64,000 bases of DNA from Euclidia mi (taxonomy: Eukaryota; Arthropoda; Insecta; Lepidoptera; Erebidae): positions 46,924,486 to 46,988,485 of the forward strand of contig OX123192.2 in assembly GCA_944739405.2 (NCBI GenBank). Direction: 5' to 3'. Shown piece after piece: positions 11,053 through 22,120 of the stretch (the stretch's first letter is position 1; every line of letters starts with the position of its first letter). A program made the position numbers and the translations under genes. Below the pieces are notes generated by a model. It had not been told where the DNA came from, did not search any database, and saw only the letters and a program-made list of their open reading frames with translations.

Positions 11053-11877
11053 GCTCGGCTATCCTAATTAAGTGAGTCCTCTCACTAGTTCTGTGGTGGT
11101 TTTCATTATAACAAATGTTACATAAAAAAATAATATAATACAAAGAACAATAATCAATAATGTTACTAACTCAATTTTACCAATCTCATGTAAGATAATT
11201 AGACAATTAGGTTTATCTTAAGGATACATCTTCAAAGCAGGCTAAAATAAATTAAGGAAATATCCTAACAGAACATGCTTAAACTAAAATCTATTAATGT
11301 TTAATTATAATCGTTAAAATGTTTATTCTAGTACATTTCATAGTTCATTATTATTACTTAGAACGATATAAAATACGTCAATACATTTTACTTGGAATCC
11401 TCACAGTCGTAATCACAGTCTTTATTTCCATACTGTTAATATATCGTATACATAATTATATCGTATTATTTGTATTTTTATTACATCTAAGTTCATCTTA
11501 CTCTTAGGTAAATCACGAATCTTTGTTACAATTCAATTTCATTAAAAACATCTGCATTCTCATCTGTTTCTTGCGTAATTTGTCACGGTCTATTGCCATC
11601 TGTGCGACATCGTTATCACGGTGCCATTCAATGTCTGCACTGACCACTTGTGACAAATAACGCTCAAGTCTTAACCATTATCTTGCAATCATATGTGCGA
11701 CACCGTTATCATGGTGCCATTCAATATCTGCACTGATTGCTCATATATATCGGGATGTCAGCATTCTTAGTAGTGACACACACACATAGTCTACTCATTA
11801 TTATCGGGGACATTGATCAATTGGAAGTAATTAATCATAGGAGAACTATCGTTGAATTTAAATAAACATTGCTCACA
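11053..11877. other. AT-rich 3' untranslated part next to LTR
   Basis: No coding region. It contains a 46-bp direct repeat at about 11599-11644 and 11692-11737 built on 'gtgcgaca.cgttatca'. It probably belongs to the 3' end of pol relic B or of the host LTR element. Confidence 0.45.
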
Positions 11878-14185
11878 CTAGCTTCTGTTTATATCAGTCT
11901 CTATCTCTCTTTCTGAACCATCACTCTGATCACTGACAGTACTATCACTAGAGTAACCCTTAAAGTTCATCCAGGGATGAATTTTGTCTAACGCGATAAC
12001 ATTTTCGTACCTCTTGTTGCCATAGTCTGTAAATCTGTCATTTGGTAGTATTTTAATTATCCTATAGGGGCCTTAGAATTTATGTATGAGTTTGTCTGAT
12101 TTTCTTACGTGATCTTTGTCTACTACAGTTCTTTCTATCCTGATCAAGTCACCTGCGTTATATTTTCTCTGACGTTTTCTACGTTTATCAAACTGCCTTT
12201 TAGCATACTCCTGTTATTTCTCTATCCTTTCCCTAACATTGGACCTCAATCTTTCTAATGCATCGCTGTCAATTCGCTCAGTTGTTTTGGTAATTACGTT
12301 AGCCAACACATTTTCAGACGCGTTCATTAATTTGCACCCAAACAACAGATCAAAGGGACTTTTTCCTGTTGTTTTATTAGTAGTGGTATTAATACCTAGC
12401 TGTACTTCACCGATATAATCGTCCCATACATTGTCATTTCCACCATGACATTTTGCACTCAAGGCGTCAGTTATGGTCCGATTAAATCTTTCGACCTGTC
12501 CATTCGCCCTTGGGGTAGCTACTGCATTCAAAATATTATGTTTCATTTTAAATTAATGCGTAAAATCTTTAAATTTTCCACTCGTAAAACAAGAACCATG
12601 ATCCGTTATAAGACGAGTTGGAACACTAAAATAGCTAAAATGTTCCTTAAATACTTTGATTGCCGTAATTGCTTTAGTATCCTTCACAGCTCGTATATTA
12701 ATATATTTAGTGAAAGCGTCTATGATCACGTGTACGTACATGTTACCCCTCGTAGAACGAATGAACGGGCCCATATGATCGGCATGAAGTGTATGGAATG
12801 GTTTTTCCAACTTAGGTATTGGGTGAAGCATTTCCTCCTTCGCCCCCCCCCAGGCGCCGTATGATGCGCACACTATAGCAAGCAGCTACATACTTTTTAG
12901 TGAATCTACGCATTTTTGGAAACCAAAATGTGCCTCTTATGCGATTCAAAGTTTTTTCGAATCCAAAATGACCCACGTCGTCGTGGTTCATTCGCAACAC
13001 TTGCCATCTACAACCCCTGGGAACTACCCATCCCAATCCTTCATCTAATATTCTATACACGTAGTTACCCTTCAACTGGTAATTATTACGCACTTCAGCC
13101 ACGAATTTAGTCTCATTGTCCTCTAATATGTCTCTTACGCGTTTTATTTCACTATCGTCAGCCTGTACTGTAGCAATCCAGTCGCGAATATCTAAATGTA
13201 AAACATCAAAAACGTGTTCATTGTCTACATCAGTAGGCTCACAAAGCGCATCCACGTGAGCCATACTCGAACCCGGTCTGTACTCGATTTCGCAATCGTA
13301 CTCTTGGAACTGAATCCACCAACGGGAAATTCGTGGTATAAGATCCCTTTTTGTAGGGGTAGTACGAAGAGCATTGCAATCGGTGACTATCTTGAACCTT
13401 AGCCCTAACAAATAAACTCTAAGGCGATTTAACGATGCGACAACAGCTAAGGTTTCTAATTCAAAAGAATTAAACTTCTGCTCGTTCACTGTAGTTTTAC
13501 GGCTGTAATACGCTACTGGTCCTGGAATTCCTGCAACACCTAGTTTCGATGCTTCTGTGTGTAATTCGGTTTCTAACTTAGAGTCGTATAAGGCCAGAAT
13601 AGGACAATCAACCAGCTTTGCCTTTAAGGTTTTAAACGAATCTGCCTCCTCAGTTGTCCATTTCCATTCAAATTTGGACCTTAATAGATCTGTCAGAGGG
13701 CGGGCGATAAGGGCAAAATGTTTTACGAAGCGACGGAAGAAACTAGCTAGACCGATAAACCGCCTTACGTCATGAACGTTCCGCGGTATCGGGAAGTTAT
13801 CAATAGCTAACGTTTTTCACGTTCCTGGACGTATCTCCTGGCCGCTTATGTGAAAACCTAGAAACTCTAGCTCAGTGCAGAAGAAACTACATTTCTTTAC
13901 CTTTAGGGTAAGCCCTGCGTCTTTTAAAAGTTGAAGTACCTCCTCAAGTCTTTTCATTCCTTGATCAAAGGATTCTGAGGGAATCAGAATCCTTTGATCA
14001 ATATATACAATCGTATAATTAACTTTTGACAATATTTTGTTCATTGCCCGTTGAAATACTGAGGGGGCATTAGCTTGTCCAAAAGGCATGCGTTTAAATT
14101 GTTATTGCCCGTCGGGAGTCACAAATGCAGTTTTATATTGGGATTTTGCTTCTACTGGAATTTGGTAACAGTCTGATGCGAGATC
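11878..14185 (-). pseudogene. Gypsy-type pol relic B (RT-RNase H-integrase)
   Basis: Minus-strand order: RT C-terminal half (MPFGQANAPSVFQRAMNKIL), RNase H region, integrase zinc-binding segment (HDDVGHFGFEKTL) with the last cysteine region altered, integrase core (HADHMGPF, ITDHGSCFTS, ATPRANGQVERFNRT), and an acidic C-terminal tail ending at 11878. The frame is broken several times, including a stop at 12550-12552 and one in the tail. The RT active-site motif is destroyed by a small inverted duplication at 13961-14001. The N-terminal RT half, protease and gag are absent because homology stops at 14186. The family is related to, but distinct from, relic A. Confidence 0.85.
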
Positions 14186-15690
14186 AAGTGTTAGAACTGT
14201 GATTAGGTAAGAACAAATAATAACACGTACTCCAAGTTAAGTATGGTTTATTCAAAGTATTTGGATTAGCGAAGGACATACTGCGCCGACCCCAAGTAAA
14301 TTGGGACCAGGGCAAGTAGACGACGATAACAATTCTCAGCATTTAATTTCACAAAGGTAGGTAATTCCATACTTAATAGGGAAAAGTGACTCTAGGTGCC
14401 GGTTCCAAAATGGTAGGGTCGATGGAGAAGACTCCGGCAAGAAACTCCATCGACACTCTTTTAAAAGCCATTGAGTTATAATAATGTAGATTACAACAAT
14501 TATAATCGCAACAAAAACACAAAAGAGGCTATTACATTTACAATTAAGTATACTAGAATAATTCTAATCCATTTTACCCTACAATCTTATAACGATGTTA
14601 CATTACTTGTGCTAATTTAGTTGCTTCACGCGAAGATATCTAATACTTTTTACAAACGAAACAGTTGTTAAACTATAATATCGCTCACTAATGATTATTG
14701 TTGAAAATTACTCATAGTAAAACAGGTAGCCCATGATTATAACTATGAAGCGACGAAATCGACACAATTGTATACTAAAGTACTACAGTTCATAATCTCT
14801 ATGCAATGATTTTACAGGTACTGCTACGTGTATAACGAAGACACTACGAACCTTAAACAGCCAACAAAATAATGCGTTACACCGAAATGCTACTACTATT
14901 TTATAATAGTATATTAAAATTGCACAGAGCTTATGGCGGTCTTAACACTACGAATTTAGAACTGAGAATGACACTATTACTTATCTTTTACGTCTTCACC
15001 GCTCACAGTCGATACAAGAATGCCCGTTTTTTACCGTCGACGCCATTTTTTCACTTTTGTCTAGTAATATTTTGTTACCCACATCTACGCTAGTGTTACT
15101 TCCAGTTCCTTTTAATGTAAAATCTAAATCGTAGACATAATTAAGGTGAATGATTATATAATTTATAATTAAATATTACAACAATATTGAGCAACCAAAG
15201 ATATAATTTTAGTGCGTATAGGTAAATAAACACATTCCGCTATTCGCGGTTCGATCAAAACAATCCCTAAGCTGGACTTCCGTTACTAAAACCATTGATA
15301 TATGTATATGTACATTTGCTATACGATAATTTATCATTAAATATCCTGTTACACCTAAGTAAATAATTATAATAGTTCGTCCATCCTGACAAAATTTGAT
15401 TCCACGCAAATTGACTTGTAGGTACCTACCTATATAATCTTTAATAATTAATTATCAACAAACATGTACAAATTAAATCTACAATTGATTGATATAATAA
15501 AGATAATTAAATTTAACCAAACCATCCAGGTATTCTAATTGTCATGATCAAAGTTTATTGAGATATTGATGTTCGAAGTCTGCCTTCAATCGTCTGGCGA
15601 GGCTGTCCTCCGTTGTCCGCCCGGCAACATCTGTAACGTAATGGTAAAGCTTTATATACCCGTGTTAAGCAATAAACCACTTAAGGTTTT
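14186..15690. other. unassigned insert interrupting pol relic B
   Basis: Starts with 'tgttagaactgtgattag' exactly where the RT frame of relic B is lost. It holds 'gagaagactccggcaag' near 14430, a phrase seen in dispersed Lepidoptera repeats. No protein was recognised. The right limit is uncertain and the RT frame of relic B does not resume on the far side. Confidence 0.4.
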
Positions 15691-15699
15691 TTTTTTGCA

Positions 15700-15930
15700 T
15701 CTATTCTGAAGGCGTCAGTCAACCGTAAGATGATGGTCAGGCCATCCAAACTCAGGCGGAGGTAAATGTAAAGGTGCGAAATGGACAGCAGCTTCCAACG
15801 TCTAAGACCTTCGCCTGTGTTTGCTGATCCGCCTGCCAAGCACAGTGACCACGCCAAAATTATTCCAATTGGGGAGGCCTATGTTCCATGGAGTGGACGT
15901 CCCATAGGCCGAAATGATGTTCTATTCTGA
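15700..15930 (+). mobile_element. LINE 3' end (5'-truncated)
   Basis: Moderately GC-rich patch with 'ccaattggggaggcctatg' and 'gtggacgtcccatagg', the characteristic end of a common Lepidoptera LINE family (probably RTE or R1-like; inferred). It has no intact frame. Confidence 0.5.
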
Positions 15931-16143
15931 AACAGTTGAAGATAATATTAGTGGCTGAAAGTCCCTCATTTTGTGTTACCTTGCTGCATGGCCCCTATGC
16001 AATACGTTACCATAATATTCCCACGACGACCCTGAAAATAAATATTTTTTCTTTCCAATTCAACTCCTTTCCTTTCATTTTAACTTTAATTTTAACTTTC
16101 ATTTTCACTTTCATTTAAACTTTCTCTTTATTTCATATTAATC

Positions 16144-18960
16144 TTATCCTTCCAGAAGATCAATCAGCTCTTCAGTGCTATCCACTTGTGATTCATTGGT
16201 GTCACTTTGGCTGATTTCATGATCTTGTCCAATAAATAGCCTTTAGGCGTCTGATGCCACAGTGGCTTTGTACTTTTTATAGCCCTTTAGGCCTTTTACT
16301 GATGCAATTATGTATCTGTCATTTCCAAGTACTTTGACGATCTTATATGGTCCACTATATTTTTCTTTTAGTTTACGTACTGTGTATTTGTCTTTACTTT
16401 GCGATCCTTTCCATAATACGAGATCACCTAATTTATACACTGTCGGTTTTCTCCTCTTATCATCAAATCTCTTTTTCATTTCTTCAGAGGTCTTTCTTAT
16501 ATTTTCTACAGCCTTTGATTTAACCTGGGTATGTGTGATGTTATCATCATATCTGTTGGTTGATAGTCCTTGCATCAAACTTCGACTGCCTTGAAACATT
16601 AGTCTGAAGGCTGAAAAGCCTGTAGTGGCGTTAATTGTGTTATTGATACCCCATGTGATCTTGTTTAAACATTTATCCCAGTCCTTTTCGTCAGTCGTGC
16701 TCTTGTTAATCGCTTCTAGTAGTGTTCTATTAAAGCGCTCCACTTGACCGTTAGATCTCGGCGAAGCTATCGCATTAATGACATGCTTTATCTGATTGCT
16801 AATGCAAAACTCTTTAAACCGTTTGCTCGTGAAGCATGTTCCACTATCAGAAATTATTCTTTTGGGAATACCAAATCGACCGAATATTTCATCTAGTTTT
16901 TGCACTGCTTCCGCAGATTTCAGTGTTTTGGTAGGTTTGGCCCAAACAAATTTGGTGTAGGAATCAACCACGACAAAAAGGTATGACATGCCGTTGCCGC
17001 TCCTACAGAAGGGTCCTAAATGGTCAATATGTAAAGTGTGTAGTGGCTCTGGTGTTTTATCGATCGGATGTAACTCGCCCTCCATTTTACCATATTGTCC
17101 GCGCTTATATAAACAATCTATACAAGCATTTACATACTTTCTTATGAACCTGGTCATTCGTGGAAACCAACAATTTTCCTTTATTATTGTTTCGCACTTT
17201 TTGAGACCAGGGTGGCCTATATCATCGTGGTACTTGCGCATAATATTCCACCTTGCAGCTTTGGGTATAACTATTCTCTGCTCACCGTTTCCTAATTTTC
17301 GATAAATCTTATTATCTTTACATATATAATTGTTGGTTATTTCTGGATCATAGATGTTATTCTCTAGTTTCTGTTTTATTGTACGAATAGAGTGATCTTG
17401 ATTTTGCAAGCAGTATACCCAGTCCAGCAAATCGAGAACTAGTACTTGCTCAGAGGTAACTGGTGTCCGGCTAAGAGCGTCCACATGCTTGTGACGTATA
17501 CCTGGTCTGTGTTGTATGGCCATATCATATTCTTGAATACTAAGCCACCATCTAGCAACTCTCGGCAAAAACTTCTCAAATGTTTGTCTTACAGCTACAC
17601 AATCAGTAATAACAGTGAAAGTTATTCCTGCCAGATAAACTCGAAATCTTCGCAGGGACTCCACGACAGCCAACGTTTCCAGCTCGAACGAGTGGTAGAG
17701 AGCTTCTTCTTTACTAGTTTTCCGACTAAAATATGCTACTGGTCTTAATGAATTTTCGTATTTCTGCATCAAAATACCCGCGATCCCTTTACTGGAGGCA
17801 TCGGTATGAACTTCTGTGATAGCTTTTGGGTCGTATACTGCTAAGATAGGCCTTTCCGTCAGAACTCGTTTCAATCTTTCGAACGCCTTTTGTTGCATCG
17901 CTGTCCAGTGCCAGTGGCATTCCTTTTTGAGTAATTTGTAAAGATCATGAGAAATTAAAGCATAGTTTGCGACAAATTTTCTAAAATAACTTGTTAATCC
18001 TAGGAACATTCGGAGTTCGTGTACGTTGGTTGGCTCTTTATATCCTTTTACAGCTTCGATCTTCTTTTTTGCTGGTCTTATACCCTCTTCACTGATGTCG
18101 TAACCAAGGTATTCAATCTCAGTTTGTAGAAAGGAACACTTTTCAATATTCAGTGTCAGTTTGGATTCCCTTAGAATATCTAAGACTTGCCGCAATATAC
18201 ACAGTCCTTCTTCTTCCGTAACACTTGGAATAAGCAAATCATCGATATAGGGTAAAACTTTATTAAATCTTAACGGTCCTAGTATTTTATCCATCAATCT
18301 TTGAAATACGCAAGGTGAATTCGCCAAACCAAAAGGCATTCGCAGAAATTCATAATGCCCTTCTGGTGTTACAAAACAGTCTTCTGAACTGATGTTTTAG
18401 CCATGGGAATTTGATAAAAACCTTGTGATAAATCCAAACTGGTAAAATATTTCTTGCCAGATAATTTCTCAACTTGTTCTTCAATGATTGGAAGTGGATA
18501 TTTGTCTTTTATCGTCAAACTGTTCAGTTTCCTATAATCCACGCATAATCTATAATCAGAAGATTTCTTCTTTACTAATATAATTGGACTGGCAAACTCT
18601 GATGTGGACTCTTGAATCACTTTGTTTGCCAAAAGATCGTCAATTTTTTCTCTATCTCCTTTTCCGGTATAGATAGTCGATAAGGTCGATAACAAACTGG
18701 CTTTTCTGAATTTAGCTCTATATTCATTTCAATTTTGTTAGTACAGCCTAGTTCCGTGGTATTTAATGAAAAACAATCTCTATACTCTGATAACGTGGCT
18801 AACAACTGTTGCGCGACATTGGGATCTGGAGACCCACATTTAACTTTGCTGAGATCTATCGACATAATTCTTTCGACTTGCTTGAATGTTCTTGGTAAAT
18901 CATCGATTTGTGAAACGTCACAAGTCCTCTTGCTAGGGTTTCGCCTTTTGACACCAGCAA
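16144..18960 (-). pseudogene. Gypsy-type pol relic A (RT-RNase H-integrase)
   Basis: The longest frame (18339-16243, 698 codons) holds RT from MPFGLANSPCVF through YIDDLLIP, then RNase H (EVHTDASSKGIAG), the integrase HHCC finger (HDDIGHPGLKK...CIDC) and the integrase core (HIDHLGPF, ISDSGTCF, SPRSNGQVERFNRT). Upstream frames at 18695-18369 and 18865-18617 carry the RT N-terminus (DYRLCVDYRKLN, FTSLDLSQGFYQI). A 1-base deletion near 18373 and another shift near 18650 separate them. A stop at 16243 precedes 32 further in-frame codons of an acidic tail to 16144. Protease and gag are essentially gone, and the 5' LTR follows within about 100 bp. Confidence 0.9.
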
Positions 18961-19064
18961 GGGTGAACTTGATCTATTATGTTTTTCTAAATTACATTGA
19001 TTTCCACTTATAACGCAGGCAGGTATTGAAAAGTCCCTGTTGTTGACAGATCCCGCTTCTGAAA

Positions 19065-19386
19065 TAAAGGATCAAGGCTTCTTTCCTCAAATGAAACGAT
19101 GATTGCTTCGATATTCACGGATTTTATTCAGACAACCGTTCGGTACAACCATCAAAAATGGAATGAATCCATTGTTACATCACTTCTACGTCAAAGACGT
19201 TATTCGTAGTGTTGCCATAGCCAAATCATAATACGGTACAATTTAATATTATTACATTACTAAGAGGAAGTAAAATAAATGAATCTTATATTTATATATT
19301 ATGATGTTACGATAAATGCATTTAAATAAATACTTCATTACAATTATTAACATCGTAGTATAGGTTCTTGGCTGATTAACCTTACA
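19065..19386 (-). repeat. 5' LTR of the Gypsy-type element
   Basis: Minus strand begins TGTAAGGTTAATC and ends CCTTTA, followed internally by 'tttcagaagcgggatctg', the likely primer-binding neighbourhood. The TSD copy CTTG lies at 19387-19390. Confidence 0.8.
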
Positions 19387-19390
19387 CTTG

Positions 19391-20520
19391 TGTGTATCTG
19401 CGTTTTACTGTGTATCTTCGAATTCTATTCTTGTACACCTATTATGTATTCTCCTACTATTGCCTTATTCAAATTTCAACTACCAACTCCCTACGTAACA
19501 GTTCGTAATTTGAAATAACGGAATTTTTTTTTTGCAAGTCACTATCCATTGCCTACATTTTTACACCGAATCGTCGTAGTTTCTTTGTAAGGCAGAAATA
19601 TTGCACATATATAACAATATACTTACGTTCTTTGCTATCATACTTCTTATCATACATTTCATATAATCATGGGCACTAACCCTATCAAGTACTTTCTTCT
19701 TAATAAAAATCAACTAGCCTACGAGTTCGCTTTTCGCGGAGAGGAGCCGGTTTAACTCTGTTCTAGGTTTACGGAGGCAGCTACCTAAGCTACTTGAGCT
19801 ATTTAGTACAGACGAACTCCTGGAGTCAGGCCTAGACATAGCAGCCGACTTCAAGGGAGCTAGCGTGTTTGCTACCGATTAAGCTTCGCAAATCTCTTCC
19901 CACTGGGCACTCTTCTAACCGTCCTAAATTCAGTCACGCGTTGTAGGAATAATTATAATCTTATCTTATCAATTCTTATTTTCAATTCTTACTTTCATTT
20001 ATTCAGTTTGTCACAAGGGTATATTTTAAAATTTAACGTTCTGATTCTATATTTACATTTAGCGCCACGTTGGCAAAGCAAGGGCATAGAACCAAGAGAA
20101 AGAACGTGCAAGAAAACTCTTGGCCATTCTTTTAATAATTATCGTTTATAAAAGCGGTACAACGAATCTATTGAAATCTTTCTGAATTCTAATTTATTAT
20201 GTAATAGTTATTAAATAATGTTCTCTTCTTCTTAATTTGGTTAATTTTATAGCTATAATTTTAGTTTTGTTTTCATTATGTATTTACAGACTAACTTTTG
20301 CTATACCATCTGAATTCTAATTTATTAAGTATTTAAACAATGTTCTCTTTTTTTTAATTTGGTTAATTTTATAGTTTTCTAATTAGGTAATTAATTATTA
20401 TTTATTCATTAATAAATGTAATTTTGTTATCAAATTTGAATTCTGAACTGTAATTTTACTAACAATGAATGTCATTTTGATTTTTAAATTATCGAACAAA
20501 TCATAATCTTCAATAAGACT
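19391..20520. other. no gene seen; local duplication
   Basis: No coding region supported. A ~70-bp AT-rich stretch, 'ctgaattctaatttatta' to 'ttggttaattttatag', occurs twice (about 20179-20253 and 20309-20376), a recent local duplication. Confidence 0.5.
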
Positions 20521-20547
20521 CACAGTCATGGTCTCAGTTATGGTCGT

Positions 20548-20662
20548 GGTCATAGTCATCATCATAGTCTTAGTCATCATCATAGTCTTAGTCATCATCA
20601 TAGTCTTAGTCATCATCATAGTCTTAGTCATCATCATAGTCTTAGTCATCATCATAGTCTCA
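20548..20662. repeat. 18-bp minisatellite
   Basis: About six near-identical copies of an 18-bp unit, 'tcatcatcatagtcttag'. Because 18 is a multiple of 3 the array is open in several frames, which yields spurious simple peptides on both strands. Confidence 0.95.
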
Positions 20663-20663
20663 T

Positions 20664-21044
20664 ACCCCACTGCGGAGATCAATCACTCCGCAGACGGTGA
20701 AGCTAAATCACCCGCGGCCAGCGAATGTCGTACGACAGACGAGGCGTCAATCTTTCAATTCATAATCCATCCTTCAATTCATAATTCAACCTTTACTGCG
20801 CAGACCAAACACTTCGCCAGACGATGAAGCTAAATCACCCGCGACCAGTGAATGTCGTACGACAGATGAGGTTTTAATCTTTCAATTCATAATCCATCCT
20901 TCAATTCATAATCCAACCTTCAATTCATAATTCAACCTTTACTGCGCAGACCAAACACTTCGCCAGACGGTGAAGCTAAATCACCCGCGACCAGTGAATG
21001 TCGTACGACAGATAAGGTTTTAATCTTTCAATTCATAATCCATA
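20664..21044. repeat. ~145-bp tandem repeat, 2.6 units
   Basis: Units start near 20664, 20796 and 20941. Each carries 'gtgaagctaaatcaccc' or 'atgaagctaaatcaccc', the 12-bp palindrome 'tgtcgtacgaca' and several 'caattcataatcca' sub-repeats. Units 2 and 3 are nearly identical and unit 1 is more diverged. Confidence 0.9.
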
Positions 21045-21902
21045 AATAATTAATAATATATAATATATTCTATAATCATACATAAAATACAAATACATCC
21101 AAATAAACCATTATAATAAAATATGATATTAATCTTTATTCATATAAATGTGTATTTAGTTCCATCCATTCTTCAGGCCATAGGCGAAGAATTATTTCGT
21201 AGGATCTCTTAAGTTTAGCTGTCATGTCGCCTATTGTTACAATTACGACAAATTGATAAATAAAGTTAGGTGTATTGAAGAGTTGGTGGAGGAGGACCTT
21301 TATATACAATACATAAAAATACATAAAATAATAACATTTATTTAATATTAATAGATATGATATCTAATTTGGTTGTATGATAGCACTATTTTTCAAAAGA
21401 TGTATAATATTAGGTAGTTATAAATAAGTAAGTAAATGTTAATCACTATGAAGTTGTAAAATAATTGAATAAATATATTTAGGAATTTAGACCATGTTCT
21501 AGTTGATCCGAGTCCAGTCATGTTCTAGCAACGTGATCGGTCAACATCGGCAATCATTTTAAAATGTTCATGTTCTAATGGTTAATCAGCAGTAAGGGAT
21601 TAGAAAAAAAACTTGTAATATCTCATCTGATCGAGTATCATATTTAGGTTAATAGAATTCCTACCAGTAAAGAACCAAATAAATGAAATAGCCAGTTCGG
21701 CCATCCTTATAATTATATCCATGTCAAGTGAAAAATAAAGTATTCGATATTTCAACAACTGTATGTACTTTTTTCAAGTAATTAGTATAAAATAGCTATT
21801 ATAACAATTGAAACTCTACAACATTAGCATACAGCAGATATTTAAAAATCATCACTACATCTATAATCTATTTAAGATGGTGTGTGTGTAATGGCTAGGA
21901 AA
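21045..21902. other. no gene seen
   Basis: AT-rich sequence. A 62-codon minus-strand frame (21324-21136) has no recognised domain and is not supported as a gene. Confidence 0.5.
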
Positions 21903-21906
21903 TTAA

Positions 21907-22116
21907 CCCTTTAAGGTCTGCCTGTCTTTATTTATCCATTTCTTTTATAAAGGGTAATAAACAACTATTATATGTATAGTATTTTTATTTTATTACATAT
22001 AAGAACTAAAATAATATCATATTTTACTACATCAACCCCCTGCACGCCGGAACGCAGATCTACGCGAGACACAATGGCTTTTTAATTGTGCCTGGCACTC
22101 CGGCATACAAGAGGTT
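21907..22116. mobile_element. piggyBac-type MITE
   Basis: Bounded by TTAA on both sides (21903-21906 and 22117-22120). The ends are 'ccctttaaggtctgcc' on the left and the reverse complement 'cctcttgtatgcc' on the right, so the terminal inverted repeats are imperfect but begin with C runs as in piggyBac elements. It is 210 bp long and non-coding. The assignment rests on the TTAA duplication and end sequence. Confidence 0.55.
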
Positions 22117-22120
22117 AATA

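Larger units (their letters stand above)
10731..19386 (-). mobile_element. LTR retrotransposon (Gypsy type) with nested content
   Basis: Two 322-bp direct repeats (10731-11052 and 19065-19386) bound an 8.66-kb segment, flanked outside by the 4-bp duplication CTTG (10727-10730 and 19387-19390). On the minus strand the LTRs begin TGTAAGG and end CCTTTA. The 5' LTR is therefore at the right and is followed by pol relic A. Gag and most of the protease are missing. A second, different pol relic (B) adjoins the 3' LTR and stops abruptly at 14186. The simplest reading is that A belongs to the LTRs and that B plus its neighbours arrived later. The reverse is not excluded. Confidence 0.75.

Noticed and set aside
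20398..20827. Long open frames on both strands through repeated Met-Thr-Lys or Val-Ile-Ile peptides
   Set aside because: These are by-products of the 18-bp minisatellite, whose unit length is a multiple of 3.
21136..21324. 62-codon minus-strand frame ending LWPEEWMELNTHLYE
   Set aside because: Not recognised, short and AT-rich, with no splice or homology support.
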